Notes: generated by a model from the sequence alone, not told the origin. A DNA stretch of 64,000 bases from Chloroflexus sp. Y-396-1 (GCF_000516515.1 NZ_KI911784.1:1768881-1832880); one strand, 5' to 3'; positions 37,257 to 45,326 are shown, counted from the stretch's first letter. Numbers and translations: made by a program.

Positions 37257-38426
37257 TCATTTCGCACATGAGGTTACTGTTCGTAATTGTGCTACCAAGT
37301 CAGGTAACAGATCGAGCACAATATCGATCTGCTCATCAGTCGTTTGTCTCCCCAACGAGAAACGAATCGAACCGTTTGCTTCTTCAGGCGATAACCCCAT
37401 GGCCAGTAAAACATGCGATGGTTCAAGAGAACCGGACGTACATGCGCTGCCAGAACTGGCACAGATACCACGCTGGTCGAGCAATAGTAAGAGGCTTTCG
37501 GTTTCAATACAGGCAAAGCCTAGATTCACGATAGACGGTAAGCGCGATCCACGATCACCGTTCAGCCACGATTGGGGAACACGAGATAACACCCCATCAA
37601 TCAGTCGTTCACTTAACGCACGCAATCGGCTAGCGTGGGTTGTACGCTCGCTCTCGGCTATCGTCAGTGCTTTGGCTAAGCCAACAATCCCGGCAACATT
37701 CTCGGTACCGGCTCGCCGACGGCGCTCCTGAGCACCACCGTTAATCTGCGGAACCAGCGGCGTCCCACGACGCAGGTAGAGTAACCCAACTCCTTGCGGC
37801 CCATAAAACTTATGCGCAGTGAGACTAAGCAGATCAACCCCCAAAGCGTTGACGTCAAGCGACAATTGACCAGGCGCCTGCACCGCATCGGTATGAAAGA
37901 GCACACCGCGTTCACGACAGATAGCGGCTAATTCGGTAATCGGCTGGATAACACCGGTTTCGTTGTTGGCGTACATCACCGAGACGAGCGCGGTTTCGGG
38001 GCGGATTGCAGCACTGAGATCGGCAGGATTCACTCGGCCGTTGCGATCAACCGGTAAGAGGGTCACGGTAAAACCCTCATATTCGACCAGGTAATCGAGC
38101 GCATGTAAGACTGCATGATGTTCGATCGTGCTACTGATCAGATGATTCTTCCCTTGCGCACGCAACGCCATTGCTACCCCTTTGAGGGCCAGATTAATAC
38201 TCTCACTGCCACCACTGGTAAAGACAATCTCTTTCGGCTGACACCCCAACACCAGCGCGACCTGTTCACGCGCATCGTCTAACGCTTGCAGAGCTGCTCT
38301 GCCTACCTGATGGATACTGGAAGCATTTCCACTCATTCCAGAGAGGAACGGCAGCATTGCCTCTAAAACCCTTGGGTCGAGAGGTGTGGTGGCAGCGTGG
38401 TCGAGGTAGATCAGACGATTGTGCAT
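37257..38426 (-). CDS. Cysteine desulfurase (NifS/IscS group)
   Basis: A PLP enzyme that takes sulfur from cysteine for Fe-S cluster and thiolated-tRNA synthesis. It has about 389 aa. It opens IYLDHAATTPLDPRVLEAML, has the PLP lysine in LTAHKFYGPQGVGLLYLRRG and the catalytic cysteine loop SSGSACTSGSLEPSHVL, which is the long flexible loop of group I enzymes. I chose the second ATG because GGAGAG is correctly spaced from it; the first ATG (38432) sits directly on that site. A small Csx15-like gene precedes it on the same strand with about 20 bases between, so they are probably cotranscribed. No iscU-like scaffold gene is seen nearby. Confidence 0.94.
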   Translation of the reverse strand: MHNRLIYLDHAATTPLDPRVLEAMLPFLSGMSGNASSIHQVGRAALQALDDAREQVALVLGCQPKEIVFTSGGSESINLALKGVAMALRAQGKNHLISSTIEHHAVLHALDYLVEYEGFTVTLLPVDRNGRVNPADLSAAIRPETALVSVMYANNETGVIQPITELAAICRERGVLFHTDAVQAPGQLSLDVNALGVDLLSLTAHKFYGPQGVGLLYLRRGTPLVPQINGGAQERRRRAGTENVAGIVGLAKALTIAESERTTHASRLRALSERLIDGVLSRVPQSWLNGDRGSRLPSIVNLGFACIETESLLLLLDQRGICASSGSACTSGSLEPSHVLLAMGLSPEEANGSIRFSLGRQTTDEQIDIVLDLLPDLVAQLRTVTSCAK

Positions 38427-38446
38427 AAGCATCTCTCCGCCATCAA

Positions 38447-38833
38447 TTACTGGGATCGGCGAGTACGTGCTTCATCGCGCAGTACCTGGAGGTTGAGAAT
38501 TTCAGCTACTTCATAGCGGGGTGGCATAGCACCGGTAACCGGCCGAATGCGCAATACTGGCGGAAAATAGCCCATACGGCCGTGCAGTTCGGCCAATAGC
38601 GCCGCAGCACTGAAGTTGAGAGCCGGTAGATTGATCAAAATGGCTTCGCTTTGCCACTGTTGGGCTGACAATCCCGCTGCATTAGCCATCGCAACAATTT
38701 GTGGCGCCAATGGTTGTTGCTGATCAATCTGACTAGGAATATCGATCACCCGCTCAATAGCATGCCCGGTAAGGGCGACGATCTGCTCTTGCTGTTCTGG
38801 GGTAATGGGGTGAGAATAATTTAGTACAATCAT
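38447..38833 (-). CDS. Conserved small protein, Csx15-like
   Basis: A 128-aa soluble protein opening MIVLNYSHPITPEQQEQIVAL, with VDIPSQID-like and LLAELHGRMGYFPPVLRIRP stretches and the conserved tail PPRYEVAEILNLQVLRDEAR. From memory this pattern matches proteins of Chloroflexi and Thermus named CRISPR-associated Csx15; I cannot check this here. No repeat array, cas gene or other CRISPR marker occurs in the window, and the gene instead lies just upstream of a cysteine desulfurase. The CRISPR link is therefore doubtful for this copy. AGGAAAATATT precedes the ATG. Confidence 0.65.
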   Translation of the reverse strand: MIVLNYSHPITPEQQEQIVALTGHAIERVIDIPSQIDQQQPLAPQIVAMANAAGLSAQQWQSEAILINLPALNFSAAALLAELHGRMGYFPPVLRIRPVTGAMPPRYEVAEILNLQVLRDEARTRRSQ

Positions 38834-39009
38834 AATATTTTCCTGTTAGACAATATTGTTCTACCCTATATTGTAGCGCAGACTAGTTAGAAGTGTGTCG
38901 ATGAGGTACGACGAATTTTGGCTTAATTCATCGATAACGGTGTGAGCCGTCAAGAGGCAGGGACGGGAGAGCTTTTCCAACCGAGGAGAACGGCTGTCCT
39001 CACAAGATA

Positions 39010-39031
39010 CGGGCCAGAGGTCCGCGCTCCT
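39010..39031. repeat. GC-rich palindromic repeat, copy 4
   Basis: CGGGCCAGAGGTCCGCGCTCC. On the other strand it reads GGAGCGCGGACCTCTGGCCC, close to the copy at 14472-14494. Confidence 0.55.
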
Positions 39032-39069
39032 AGAGGAAGTGGGCGGGGTAGGTATCATCAGCGGCCCGT

Positions 39070-39117
39070 GATGTGCGTCGGTATCGCTCCATTGTTGGAC
39101 CGTTCGGTTATTGAACA
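39070..39117 (+). repeat. Dispersed repeat family C, copy 2
   Basis: GATGTGCGTCGGTATCGCTC, then CATTGTTGGACCGTTCGGTT and ATTGAAC, sharing both ends with the copy at 30113-30162. Confidence 0.6.
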
Positions 39118-39334
39118 CAACCCAAAGCTGCAAGCTCTGCAAGGCCCTACTTTGATGGTGATTACCATTTCCAGGAAAGCCTTCAGATGATACAATAAGG
39201 ATCGATGAAAGAAACCCGACACGAGTTCGTTTGTAGCGAGGGGGAGCTGGGGAAACGGCACCACAGACTATCACCTTCCTCGATTTTTGCGCACTCTGCT
39301 ATGTTACAAAAACTGCTGAGACATTCTCACTTGA

Positions 39335-39421
39335 ACGTATCAGCGAGAGCGATACGTCTGTTGCAGCGGAAGGTGGCGAGAGCTACCATGCGTTCGCAAA
39401 TAGCAAAACCCGACCTTTTTA
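39335..39421 (+). promoter_or_regulatory. Structured leader upstream of trpC
   Basis: Two hairpins in a row, ACGTATC/GATACGT (39335-39357) and GGTGGC-GAGA-GCTACC (39372-39387), followed by CCCGACC and a six-T run (39416-39421) just before the ribosome site. The arrangement could be a transcription attenuator, but I cannot show a terminator stem directly before the T run. Confidence 0.3.
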
Positions 39422-39435
39422 GCAGGTGACGATCC

Positions 39436-40245
39436 ATGAGTGAAACCATCTTGGAACGGATACTGGCTCACAAACGAATCGAGGTACAACGCCAGCAGGC
39501 CAAAATCCCACTCGATGTGTTGCAAGAGCGAATTCAACGTGCACCACCGCTTCGCGACTTCGCGGCTGCCCTCCGGCGAACACCGGCCACAGCACTCATC
39601 GCCGAAGTCAAAAAGGCCTCACCTAGCCGTGGTGTGTTGCTGACCAATTTCGACCATCTCGCGCTGGCTCGTACATACGTTACTAATGGCGCGGCTGCGA
39701 TCTCGGTTCTCACCGATCAACGGTTCTTTCAGGGTAGCCTGACCTACCTTGCCGGTATCCGTGTTCTGCCCGAAGTACAGACTACGGGAACCCCCTTGTT
39801 GCGTAAAGATTTCATTATCGATCCGTATCAGGTTTACGAAGCACGTGCGTATGGCGCCGACGCAATCTTGTTGATCGTAGCCGCTCTCGATGACCAAACG
39901 CTGGTGCATCTCTTTACCCTTACCCGCGAACTGGGGATGCATGCCTTGATCGAGGTACATACCGTCGGTGAACTTGAACGAGCACTGAAGATACATCCTC
40001 CCATTATTGGGGTGAACAATCGTGACCTCCATCGTTTCGTAACCGACCGCACAACCACCAAAGTGATAGCGGAACATCTACCGGTTGGGCCACAGCGACC
40101 AATCCTGGTAAGCGAGAGTGGTATTTTCACACCCGACCATGTTGCTGAAGTACGCAGCTATGGCGCTGACGCAATCCTGGTCGGGGAAGCATTGGTTACG
40201 GCATCTGACATCGGGGCCCAGGTACGGATGCTAGCAAGTGCTTGA
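39436..40245 (+). CDS. trpC: Indole-3-glycerol phosphate synthase
   Basis: Closes the indole ring in tryptophan synthesis, converting the carboxyphenylamino-deoxyribulose phosphate to indole-3-glycerol phosphate. It has 269 aa and a TIM-barrel fold. Signatures present are ALIAEVKKASPSRG (catalytic Lys), ISVLTDQRFFQGSL, LLRKDFIIDPYQVYEARAYGAD, ALIEVHTVGELERAL, IIGVNNRDLHRF and LVSESGIFTPDHV. It is not next to other trp genes here. AGGTGACGATCC precedes the ATG. The leader has possible attenuator structure. Confidence 0.97.
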   Translation: MSETILERILAHKRIEVQRQQAKIPLDVLQERIQRAPPLRDFAAALRRTPATALIAEVKKASPSRGVLLTNFDHLALARTYVTNGAAAISVLTDQRFFQGSLTYLAGIRVLPEVQTTGTPLLRKDFIIDPYQVYEARAYGADAILLIVAALDDQTLVHLFTLTRELGMHALIEVHTVGELERALKIHPPIIGVNNRDLHRFVTDRTTTKVIAEHLPVGPQRPILVSESGIFTPDHVAEVRSYGADAILVGEALVTASDIGAQVRMLASA

Positions 40246-40321
40246 TGTACTGGGACGTTCACACTGTATCAGTCATTAGACTGACCCGGTAGGAGCAACA
40301 TTTGGAAGTGAGGAGCAAGGA

Positions 40322-40720
40322 GTGACAGCAGTGCAACGGTGTCCTGGCTGTGGTCAGACGATAAGCGGCACGGAGCGATTTTGTCCGGCTTGTGGTCATC
40401 GACTACATAGCCATCAAGACAACCTCTCACCGGCCATCAACACCACGATACCGCTCGTACCGGCGCACAATAGCCGAATGGCGATTGCCAGCCTCATTTG
40501 CGGCGTGATGACGTGGATTCTCTTTTTCATCCCCCTCTTGTTGGCCATTCCAGCCGTGATCTGCGGTCACCTGGGGCACAGCGCAGTCAAACGTGGGAAT
40601 GGCGCCGTGACCGGCAAGGGAATTGCACTCATTGGCATGGTATTAGGGTATGCACATCTTGTACTGACGGTACTGGCATTCTGTGTGTTGATTGTCATCG
40701 TGTTTGGGACCAATCTGTAG
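40322..40720 (+). CDS. Zinc-ribbon DUF4190 membrane protein
   Basis: A 132-aa protein with an N-terminal zinc ribbon of two CxxC pairs (CPGCGQTISGTERFCPACGH), a short disordered linker and two membrane helices: IASLICGVMTWILFFIPLLL and LIGMVLGYAHLVLTVLAFCVLIVIV. This matches the DUF4190 arrangement, in which GHLGHSAVKRG is the characteristic loop. Function unknown; such proteins are small inner-membrane components. The start is GTG with GGAGCAAGG upstream. A strong hairpin directly follows, shared with the convergent hpf gene. Confidence 0.8.
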   Translation: MTAVQRCPGCGQTISGTERFCPACGHRLHSHQDNLSPAINTTIPLVPAHNSRMAIASLICGVMTWILFFIPLLLAIPAVICGHLGHSAVKRGNGAVTGKGIALIGMVLGYAHLVLTVLAFCVLIVIVFGTNL

Positions 40721-40727
40721 TCAAAAC

Positions 40728-40751
40728 GGCGAGATGGCAAGCCATCTCGCC
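40728..40751 (-). terminator. Perfect 11-bp terminator hairpin between convergent genes
   Basis: GGCGAGATGGC, AA, GCCATCTCGCC. On the minus strand it is followed by GTTTTGAC, giving a short T run, so it mainly ends the hpf transcript. It may also act on the plus strand. Confidence 0.75.
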
Positions 40752-40771
40752 ATGTAGGAAGGGTTAAAGCA

Positions 40772-41365
40772 CTAACCAACTTCCGGTATAATCACCCCGT
40801 AATTTCCATCGCGTCGTCGATACAAGACGTTTATTTGCATCGTTTCAGCATTCTGGAAGATAAAGAAGTTGTGACCGAGCAATTCCATCTGTTCAATCGC
40901 ATCATCGAGAAACATCGGGCGGAGACGGAACGTCTTGGTTCGGATAACTCGCGGTGTAGCCTCGGCCTCACCTGGTGCAGCAATCGCCGCAGCTTCTGCC
41001 TCGGCGATAGCAACTTCTTCAGCCGGAGTCAGACCGTTCGGGGCACGGCGCTGCTCGCGGCTACGTCGCCAGTATTTCTCTTTGTAGCGTGAAATCTGGC
41101 GTTGCAGCACCTCTTGCACCTCATCAATTGCGGCATAAAGGTCAGGTGCACGCTCTTCAGCCCGCAAAATCACGCCGTGTTCGGCAACCAGTGTCGTCTG
41201 TACACGATAGACTTCACCAGCATTACGTTGTTGTTCGTGTTGTACTTCGACGGTGATACTGGTAATGCCATGAAGATAACGCTCAAGCTTCGCGAGCTTC
41301 TCTTCGATATGTGCACGTTGACGTTCCGAAATCTTGCCGTTCCGGCTCTTGATAGTCAGTTCCAT
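40772..41365 (-). CDS. hpf: Long-form ribosome hibernation promoting factor
   Basis: Binds the small ribosomal subunit and joins 70S ribosomes into inactive 100S dimers under starvation or darkness. It has about 197 aa, the long form. The N-terminal domain (about 1-100) is the beta-alpha-beta ribosome-binding fold (MELTIKSRNGKISERQRAHI, then LERYLHGITSITVEVQHE). A charged linker follows, then the C-terminal dimerisation domain (about 135-197) with VIRTKTFRLRPMFLDDAIEQ and HNFFIFQNAETMQINVLYRR. GGAGG is correctly spaced for the second ATG at 41365, not the one at 41377. The long leader contains an intrinsic terminator. Confidence 0.95.
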   Translation of the reverse strand: MELTIKSRNGKISERQRAHIEEKLAKLERYLHGITSITVEVQHEQQRNAGEVYRVQTTLVAEHGVILRAEERAPDLYAAIDEVQEVLQRQISRYKEKYWRRSREQRRAPNGLTPAEEVAIAEAEAAAIAAPGEAEATPRVIRTKTFRLRPMFLDDAIEQMELLGHNFFIFQNAETMQINVLYRRRDGNYGVIIPEVG

Positions 41366-41385
41366 CGTGTCCTCCATCCGCTGAG

Positions 41386-41405
41386 GCCCATCGACAAGGA
41401 TGGGC
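41386..41405 (-). promoter_or_regulatory. Hairpin close to the hpf ribosome site
   Basis: GCCCATC pairs with GATGGGC around a 6-base loop, 20 bases upstream of the hpf start codon. Confidence 0.45.
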
Positions 41406-41423
41406 AGGGCGATAAAAACAACC

Positions 41424-41453
41424 CGGCCCCCGCCGTTAGCACGGCGAGGACCG
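41424..41453 (-). terminator. Intrinsic terminator or attenuator upstream of hpf
   Basis: On the minus strand CGGTCCTCGCCGT pairs with ACGGCGGGGGCCG (13 bp with two G-T pairs) around a GCTA loop. GGTTGTTTTT follows. It lies 60 bases before the hpf start codon and about 190 bases after the upstream gene ends. Either it ends the upstream transcript, or hpf is attenuated. Confidence 0.65.
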
Positions 41454-41603
41454 AGCTATTTCTCAAAAGGATATCAATTGCGTTGTCAGGCTGACCAATG
41501 TGGTCATAAGGCCTCATATCGCAAGGGAACGCTACTACTTCGTAGCACCCATCAGATGGCTTTGTTCGTATTCTACTACGCGATTGCCTCTCTCGCAAGA
41601 TAG

Positions 41604-41622
41604 GAACAGTGAGAAACTGTTC
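41604..41622 (-). terminator. Short inverted repeat after the metallo-beta-lactamase gene pair
   Basis: GAACAGT, GAGAA, ACTGTTC lies about 23 bases past the stop codon of the 41645-42487 gene. No strong T run follows. A TGCTATTAT extended -10-like sequence on the same strand (about 41627-41635) could start the hpf transcript. Confidence 0.4.
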
Positions 41623-41644
41623 ACTGTGCAGTATAATAGCAACG

Positions 41645-42487
41645 CTACACTACCAGCTCCATACCTTCTGCAGCAGCAAGCAATTGCAATGCACTTCCCT
41701 GCGCGGTGAGCATTTGGCGAAAACGGTTAACAATGGCATCTAGCTCATCATCGGTGCGAGTGGGGGCATGGTGGAAAAGGACTAGACGATCTACTTCTGC
41801 GGCCTGAGCCGTTTCAATCGCATCTTCGATCCTGCTATGACCGTAATCTTCCACCTCTTCTGAACGCAAGTACGGAGCGCTATGGATCAGCACATGGGCG
41901 CGACGAGCAAATGCAATCGCAGCCTCACGAATGCCACTTTCGCTATAACGCACATCGGTAATGTAGACCAGCGCTCGCCCACGTTCTTCCAAACGGTAGG
42001 CCCAGATCGGTGAGTGCGGACGGTATGAGAGTGGCATGGCGCGAATAGTCAGTTGACCGACAATGAATGGTTCAGTAGAAATGGGCGTGAAGCGATGGGT
42101 AGCACCGATATGGGCAAGACCAAAAACCGGCGAATAGACTGGCGAGAGCATGCCATCGTAGACCATTTGCAATGAGCCGCGGGTGCTATCAGGACCGTAA
42201 ATGTCAAGACGATTACCGGGGATGTGCACAACACCGGGAAAAGGGAGACCGAGAATGTGATCCCAATAGGTGTGAGAGATCAACAAGGTCAACGTTCCAC
42301 GGCCACGGCCAAATTCGCCTTGCATCAATTCATCGCCTAGCATGCAAAAGCCGGTACCGGTATCGAGGACAATCAGTTCACCCTGATCACCGGTCACTGC
42401 GGTACAGCAGGTATTCCCGCCATAACGAAGCATTGAGGCATCGGGAGTTGGGACGTAGCCGCGGACTCCCCAGAAGCGCACCTTCAT
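41645..42487 (-). CDS. Metallo-beta-lactamase-fold protein with altered metal ligands
   Basis: A 280-aa protein, a tandem paralogue of the upstream 42484-43392 gene, of the PhnP/cyclic-phosphodiesterase-like group. It opens MKVRFWGVRGYVPTPDASML then RYGGNTCCTAV. Where the paralogue has the metal motif HTHWDH, this protein has HTYWDH; where the paralogue has YDAQFT, it has HSAPYL. One His and one Asp ligand are thus replaced by Tyr and Ser. The late LVLFHHAP histidines remain. It may bind one metal, or be a non-catalytic partner. Its ATG overlaps the upstream stop by 4 bp. Confidence 0.85.
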   Translation of the reverse strand: MKVRFWGVRGYVPTPDASMLRYGGNTCCTAVTGDQGELIVLDTGTGFCMLGDELMQGEFGRGRGTLTLLISHTYWDHILGLPFPGVVHIPGNRLDIYGPDSTRGSLQMVYDGMLSPVYSPVFGLAHIGATHRFTPISTEPFIVGQLTIRAMPLSYRPHSPIWAYRLEERGRALVYITDVRYSESGIREAAIAFARRAHVLIHSAPYLRSEEVEDYGHSRIEDAIETAQAAEVDRLVLFHHAPTRTDDELDAIVNRFRQMLTAQGSALQLLAAAEGMELVV

Positions 42488-43392
42488 GGTCTCCTCTCCA
42501 GTTCCATGCCCTCAAACGCTGCTGTAACCAATAATCCGGATGCTGCTAGCGACTGTTGTTCAGCAACGATCTGATCTAACTCGGCGTCAGTACGGTGAGG
42601 ATCGTGGTGAAACAGGATTAACTGGCGCACGTGGGCTGCTTCAGCAATTTCACGAGCTTGAGAGGCGCTACTATGCCCCCAGTGCGGAAAGCGGGCGTAT
42701 TGCGCATCAGTAAACTGGGCATCGTAGATCAGCCAATCGGCGCCGTAAGCCAGTTCGAGAATGGCCTCTTTCATCGCCGCCAGTTCTCGTAGTTCGCTCT
42801 GACTACGCGCCGTCGGTTGACCAGTCCACTCAATCCGTTGTTCGCCAAACAGCACGGTATGAAATGGGCCGGTATCAGGAATAAAGGTTAATACCCCACG
42901 TGATGTTTCGAGACGATAGGCCAATGCCCGATACGGATGATTGGCCAGTGCAGTGTATACCTTAACCGGCCCCAATTCAAACTCAGACCCAGCGCCAATC
43001 TCGAAAAAGTTAAGTTGTGCACGCAAATCATCGAACTGGAGGGGAAAGAGCGGATCACTCAACGCACCCGCTAAGGTTGTCCGCAAACTCGATTGCGTGC
43101 GGGCTAGACCATAGATATCGAGGTTCACATTGGGATCGAATAACGGTGCAAAAAAGGGGAAACCTATGATATGATCCCAATGGGTATGTGTTATCAAGAG
43201 ATCGTACTGGCGCGGTTGTACAGGCAGTCGGCGTAAAGCCTCACTCAACATTCGTAGGCCGGTACCGGCGTCAAGAATGATGTAGTGCCCGTCTACTTCT
43301 ACTTCGACACAGGTTGTATTGCCGCCATATCGCAACATGTGAGCATGAGCGACAGGATACGAGCCACGTGTACCCCAGATACGAACTCTCAT
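42484..43392 (-). CDS. Metallo-beta-lactamase-fold hydrolase
   Basis: About 302 aa, of the PhnP/cyclic nucleotide phosphodiesterase-like group, acting on a phosphate ester of unknown nature. It opens MRVRIWGTRGSYPVAHAHML then RYGGNTTCVEV, and has the intact motif LITHTHWDHIIGFPF, then FIPDTGPF, LIYDAQFTDAQY, WGHSSASQA and LILFHHDPHRTD. All usual ligands of a two-metal site are present. I start it at the ATG where homologous sequence begins (43392); no good ribosome site is visible there, and ATG codons at 43404 and 43461 are alternatives. It forms a two-gene unit with the altered paralogue. Confidence 0.87.
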   Translation of the reverse strand: MRVRIWGTRGSYPVAHAHMLRYGGNTTCVEVEVDGHYIILDAGTGLRMLSEALRRLPVQPRQYDLLITHTHWDHIIGFPFFAPLFDPNVNLDIYGLARTQSSLRTTLAGALSDPLFPLQFDDLRAQLNFFEIGAGSEFELGPVKVYTALANHPYRALAYRLETSRGVLTFIPDTGPFHTVLFGEQRIEWTGQPTARSQSELRELAAMKEAILELAYGADWLIYDAQFTDAQYARFPHWGHSSASQAREIAEAAHVRQLILFHHDPHRTDAELDQIVAEQQSLAASGLLVTAAFEGMELERRP

Positions 43393-43540
43393 GGATGCGT
43401 CCATGCAATGTCTTGTGCTGACAAAACCAGATGCACAATAAAATACAGCACTGCATCTCACAGTTTACAGCATAAACGCAGTTTGTGAATGGTTTTTAGA
43501 GTATCATTTTCTTTATGGAAGCCGAAGGAAAGGATGATCA

Positions 43541-44293
43541 ATGGCTCGCTTTCGCGTTGGTGTTCAACTCCACCCCCAGCACACCACCTGGGAGTCGTAC
43601 CGCAATGCTGTTCGCTACGCCGAAGAAATTGGCTGTGATACGATCTGGAACTGGGATCACTTCTTCCCACTCTACGGCCCACCCGATGGCCCCCATTTCG
43701 AGGGTTGGACTCTGCTTACGGCAATGGCGGTTATCACTCAGCGGGCCGAGGTTGGGTGTCTCGTGACATGCAACAGCTATCGCAATCCGGCATTACTCTC
43801 GAATATGGCGAAGACGGTTGATCATATTAGTGGTGGACGACTAATCCTTGGTCTTGGCGCTGGATGGTTTGAACGAGATTATACGACATTTGGTTACGAG
43901 TTTGGTACCGCTGCTGATCGCTTGCGGGCGCTACGCAATGCGTTGCCGATCATTAAAGAGCGTTGGGCTGTTGATCAACCACCACCGCTGCGTCGGATTC
44001 CGATATTGATCGGTGGTGGTGGCGAAAAAGTGACGCTGCGGATCACAGCCGAACATGCCGACATCTGGCATGGTTTTGGTCCGATTGAGAACTTTAAGCG
44101 CAAGAATGCGATCCTCGATCAATGGTGTGCCCAAATTGGCCGCGACCCGGCAACTATTGAACGCAGTGTATCACCTCGTGCCGGTGAACCCATTGAGCCA
44201 TACCTCGAAGCAGGGGCAACCCATATCATTATCGGGATGGGGGAACCATGGGATTTTGCACCGGTTGAGGCGTTGCTGAAGCTGCGTGGGTAA
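43541..44293 (+). CDS. LLM-class F420-type oxidoreductase
   Basis: A 250-aa luciferase-like monooxygenase fold (TIM barrel) enzyme that would use coenzyme F420 or FMN. It has VQLHPQHTTWESYRNAVRYA, the WNWDHFFPLYG motif, ISGGRLILGLGAGWFERDYT, and IPILIGGGGEKVTLRITAEHAD, as in F420-dependent family members. At 250 aa it is shorter than typical 290-330 aa members but seems complete, ending at EALLKLRG. GAAGGAAAGG precedes the ATG. It stands alone and diverges from the metallo-beta-lactamase pair. The substrate is unknown. Confidence 0.87.
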   Translation: MARFRVGVQLHPQHTTWESYRNAVRYAEEIGCDTIWNWDHFFPLYGPPDGPHFEGWTLLTAMAVITQRAEVGCLVTCNSYRNPALLSNMAKTVDHISGGRLILGLGAGWFERDYTTFGYEFGTAADRLRALRNALPIIKERWAVDQPPPLRRIPILIGGGGEKVTLRITAEHADIWHGFGPIENFKRKNAILDQWCAQIGRDPATIERSVSPRAGEPIEPYLEAGATHIIIGMGEPWDFAPVEALLKLRG

Positions 44294-44608
44294 GACGTTG
44301 TGGAGCAGAAGGCAGACGGTCGATCAACATGAGATCGCATCGTCACAGTAGTACTGTACCCATCCGCGAAGGAGGATCGTCATCGGCCAACCGGTAGTAG
44401 GGAGAAGGGATCGTCGCAGCGCATCTCAGGCTTGAACGTACCGTAAGAGAGATATGCTACCGCAGCGCCTACAGCGGTTTTGAGTCGCATGTCTAAGTAC
44501 CTACCCGACCATCTTGTCGTTACGTCCACGACGTGGTGAACCCTGTCACCCTGTCAGTAGCTCCCACACGATGGACGACCGACCCGGCGTCGATGTCATC
44601 TCGGGTAG

Positions 44609-44630
44609 AGGCACAGCGGCGCTGCGCCCC
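44609..44630. repeat. GGCACAGCGGCGCTG palindrome, copy 1
   Basis: AGGCACAGCGGCGCTGCGCC then CC. It is nearly self-complementary and matches 46753-46774. Confidence 0.5.
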
Positions 44631-44711
44631 TACCGGTAGGAGCTGCCCACCCTCGCATCGACAATGACCACGATGCTTACCCGCATGTTCTGGAGCGAGA
44701 TATTTCGGATA

Positions 44712-44753
44712 GGCTCGAAATGGTTCAACAACGGAGCGACGCCGACCAACATC
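44712..44753 (-). repeat. Dispersed repeat family C, copy 3 (inverted)
   Basis: Read on the minus strand: GATGTTGGTCGGCGTCGCTC, then CGTTGTTGAACCATTTCGAG and CC. The adjoining GAGCCTATCCGAA also recurs at 46698-46710. Confidence 0.6.
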
Positions 44754-45149
44754 ACACACCTATTCACGATGATCCGCGACCCACAGGCTTCTCCGGAAGT
44801 GCGGTCCTTTAGCCCACGCTGTGCAGTCCATGGCCGGAAATCATTGCTTGGCTCATCAGCGCGCTATCGGGCGGATTGGAAACCTGTCTCTACCGCTGCA
44901 ACGACGGGCATAATCAACGAGAATAATGAAGGTCTGGTCGCAGATTGCCGTCGTGTCTAAGAGCAGCGCATTTCCACGTTCACTGCTAACGAATTAGGAA
45001 CCCGCATCTCCTGCTCTTCTCAGAACTCTCATCTCTCCTCTTTCACTACTGCGGTGTAGAGACAGAACTTTGAGAATCCTTATCGCTCTGGGGTAAGTTG
45101 TTGCAGTGAACTCCTGTCGCTGAACTAACTTAAGAGTCATACCTTCCTT

Positions 45150-45326
45150 CTACCCCATCACCAACAAAAATTGCTCAGATCGATCCTTATCAATGGTGAC
45201 TGCACGTACCGGGATTGTCGAATCAACCGGTCTCGTCCCCGTGCACTGAACATTCAAGCTCTGAATCGTTACGCTTGGTGCAGTAGCGGCTATGGTCGTA
45301 CCAACCCTAGATGACCACGTAACGTC
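45150..45326 (-). pseudogene. Orphan C-terminal gene fragment
   Basis: A stop-free frame of about 60 codons without a plausible start codon reads like real protein: VTWSSRVGTTIAATAPSVTI, then QSLNVQCTGTRPVDSTIPVR and AVTIDKDRSEQFLLVMG, then stop. Just upstream, another frame reads RLSVKNVTWIIDRP, as if a frameshift had split the gene. I do not recognise the family; the pattern of short beta strands suggests an extracytoplasmic domain. It is probably the decayed 3' end of a lost gene. Confidence 0.4.

Larger units (their letters stand above)
38834..39435. other. Intergenic region with repeats and the trpC leader
   Basis: It holds a GC-rich palindrome (39010-39031), a family C repeat (39070-39117) and two hairpins in the trpC leader (39335-39357 and 39372-39387). 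No gene is seen. Confidence 0.5.

Noticed and set aside
38447-38833. CRISPR locus around the Csx15-like gene
   Set aside because: No direct-repeat array with regular spacers and no cas gene was found on either side.
44664-44960. Open frame of 98 codons in the 44.3-45.5 kb gap
   Set aside because: It crosses an inverted family C repeat and has no ribosome site or motif.
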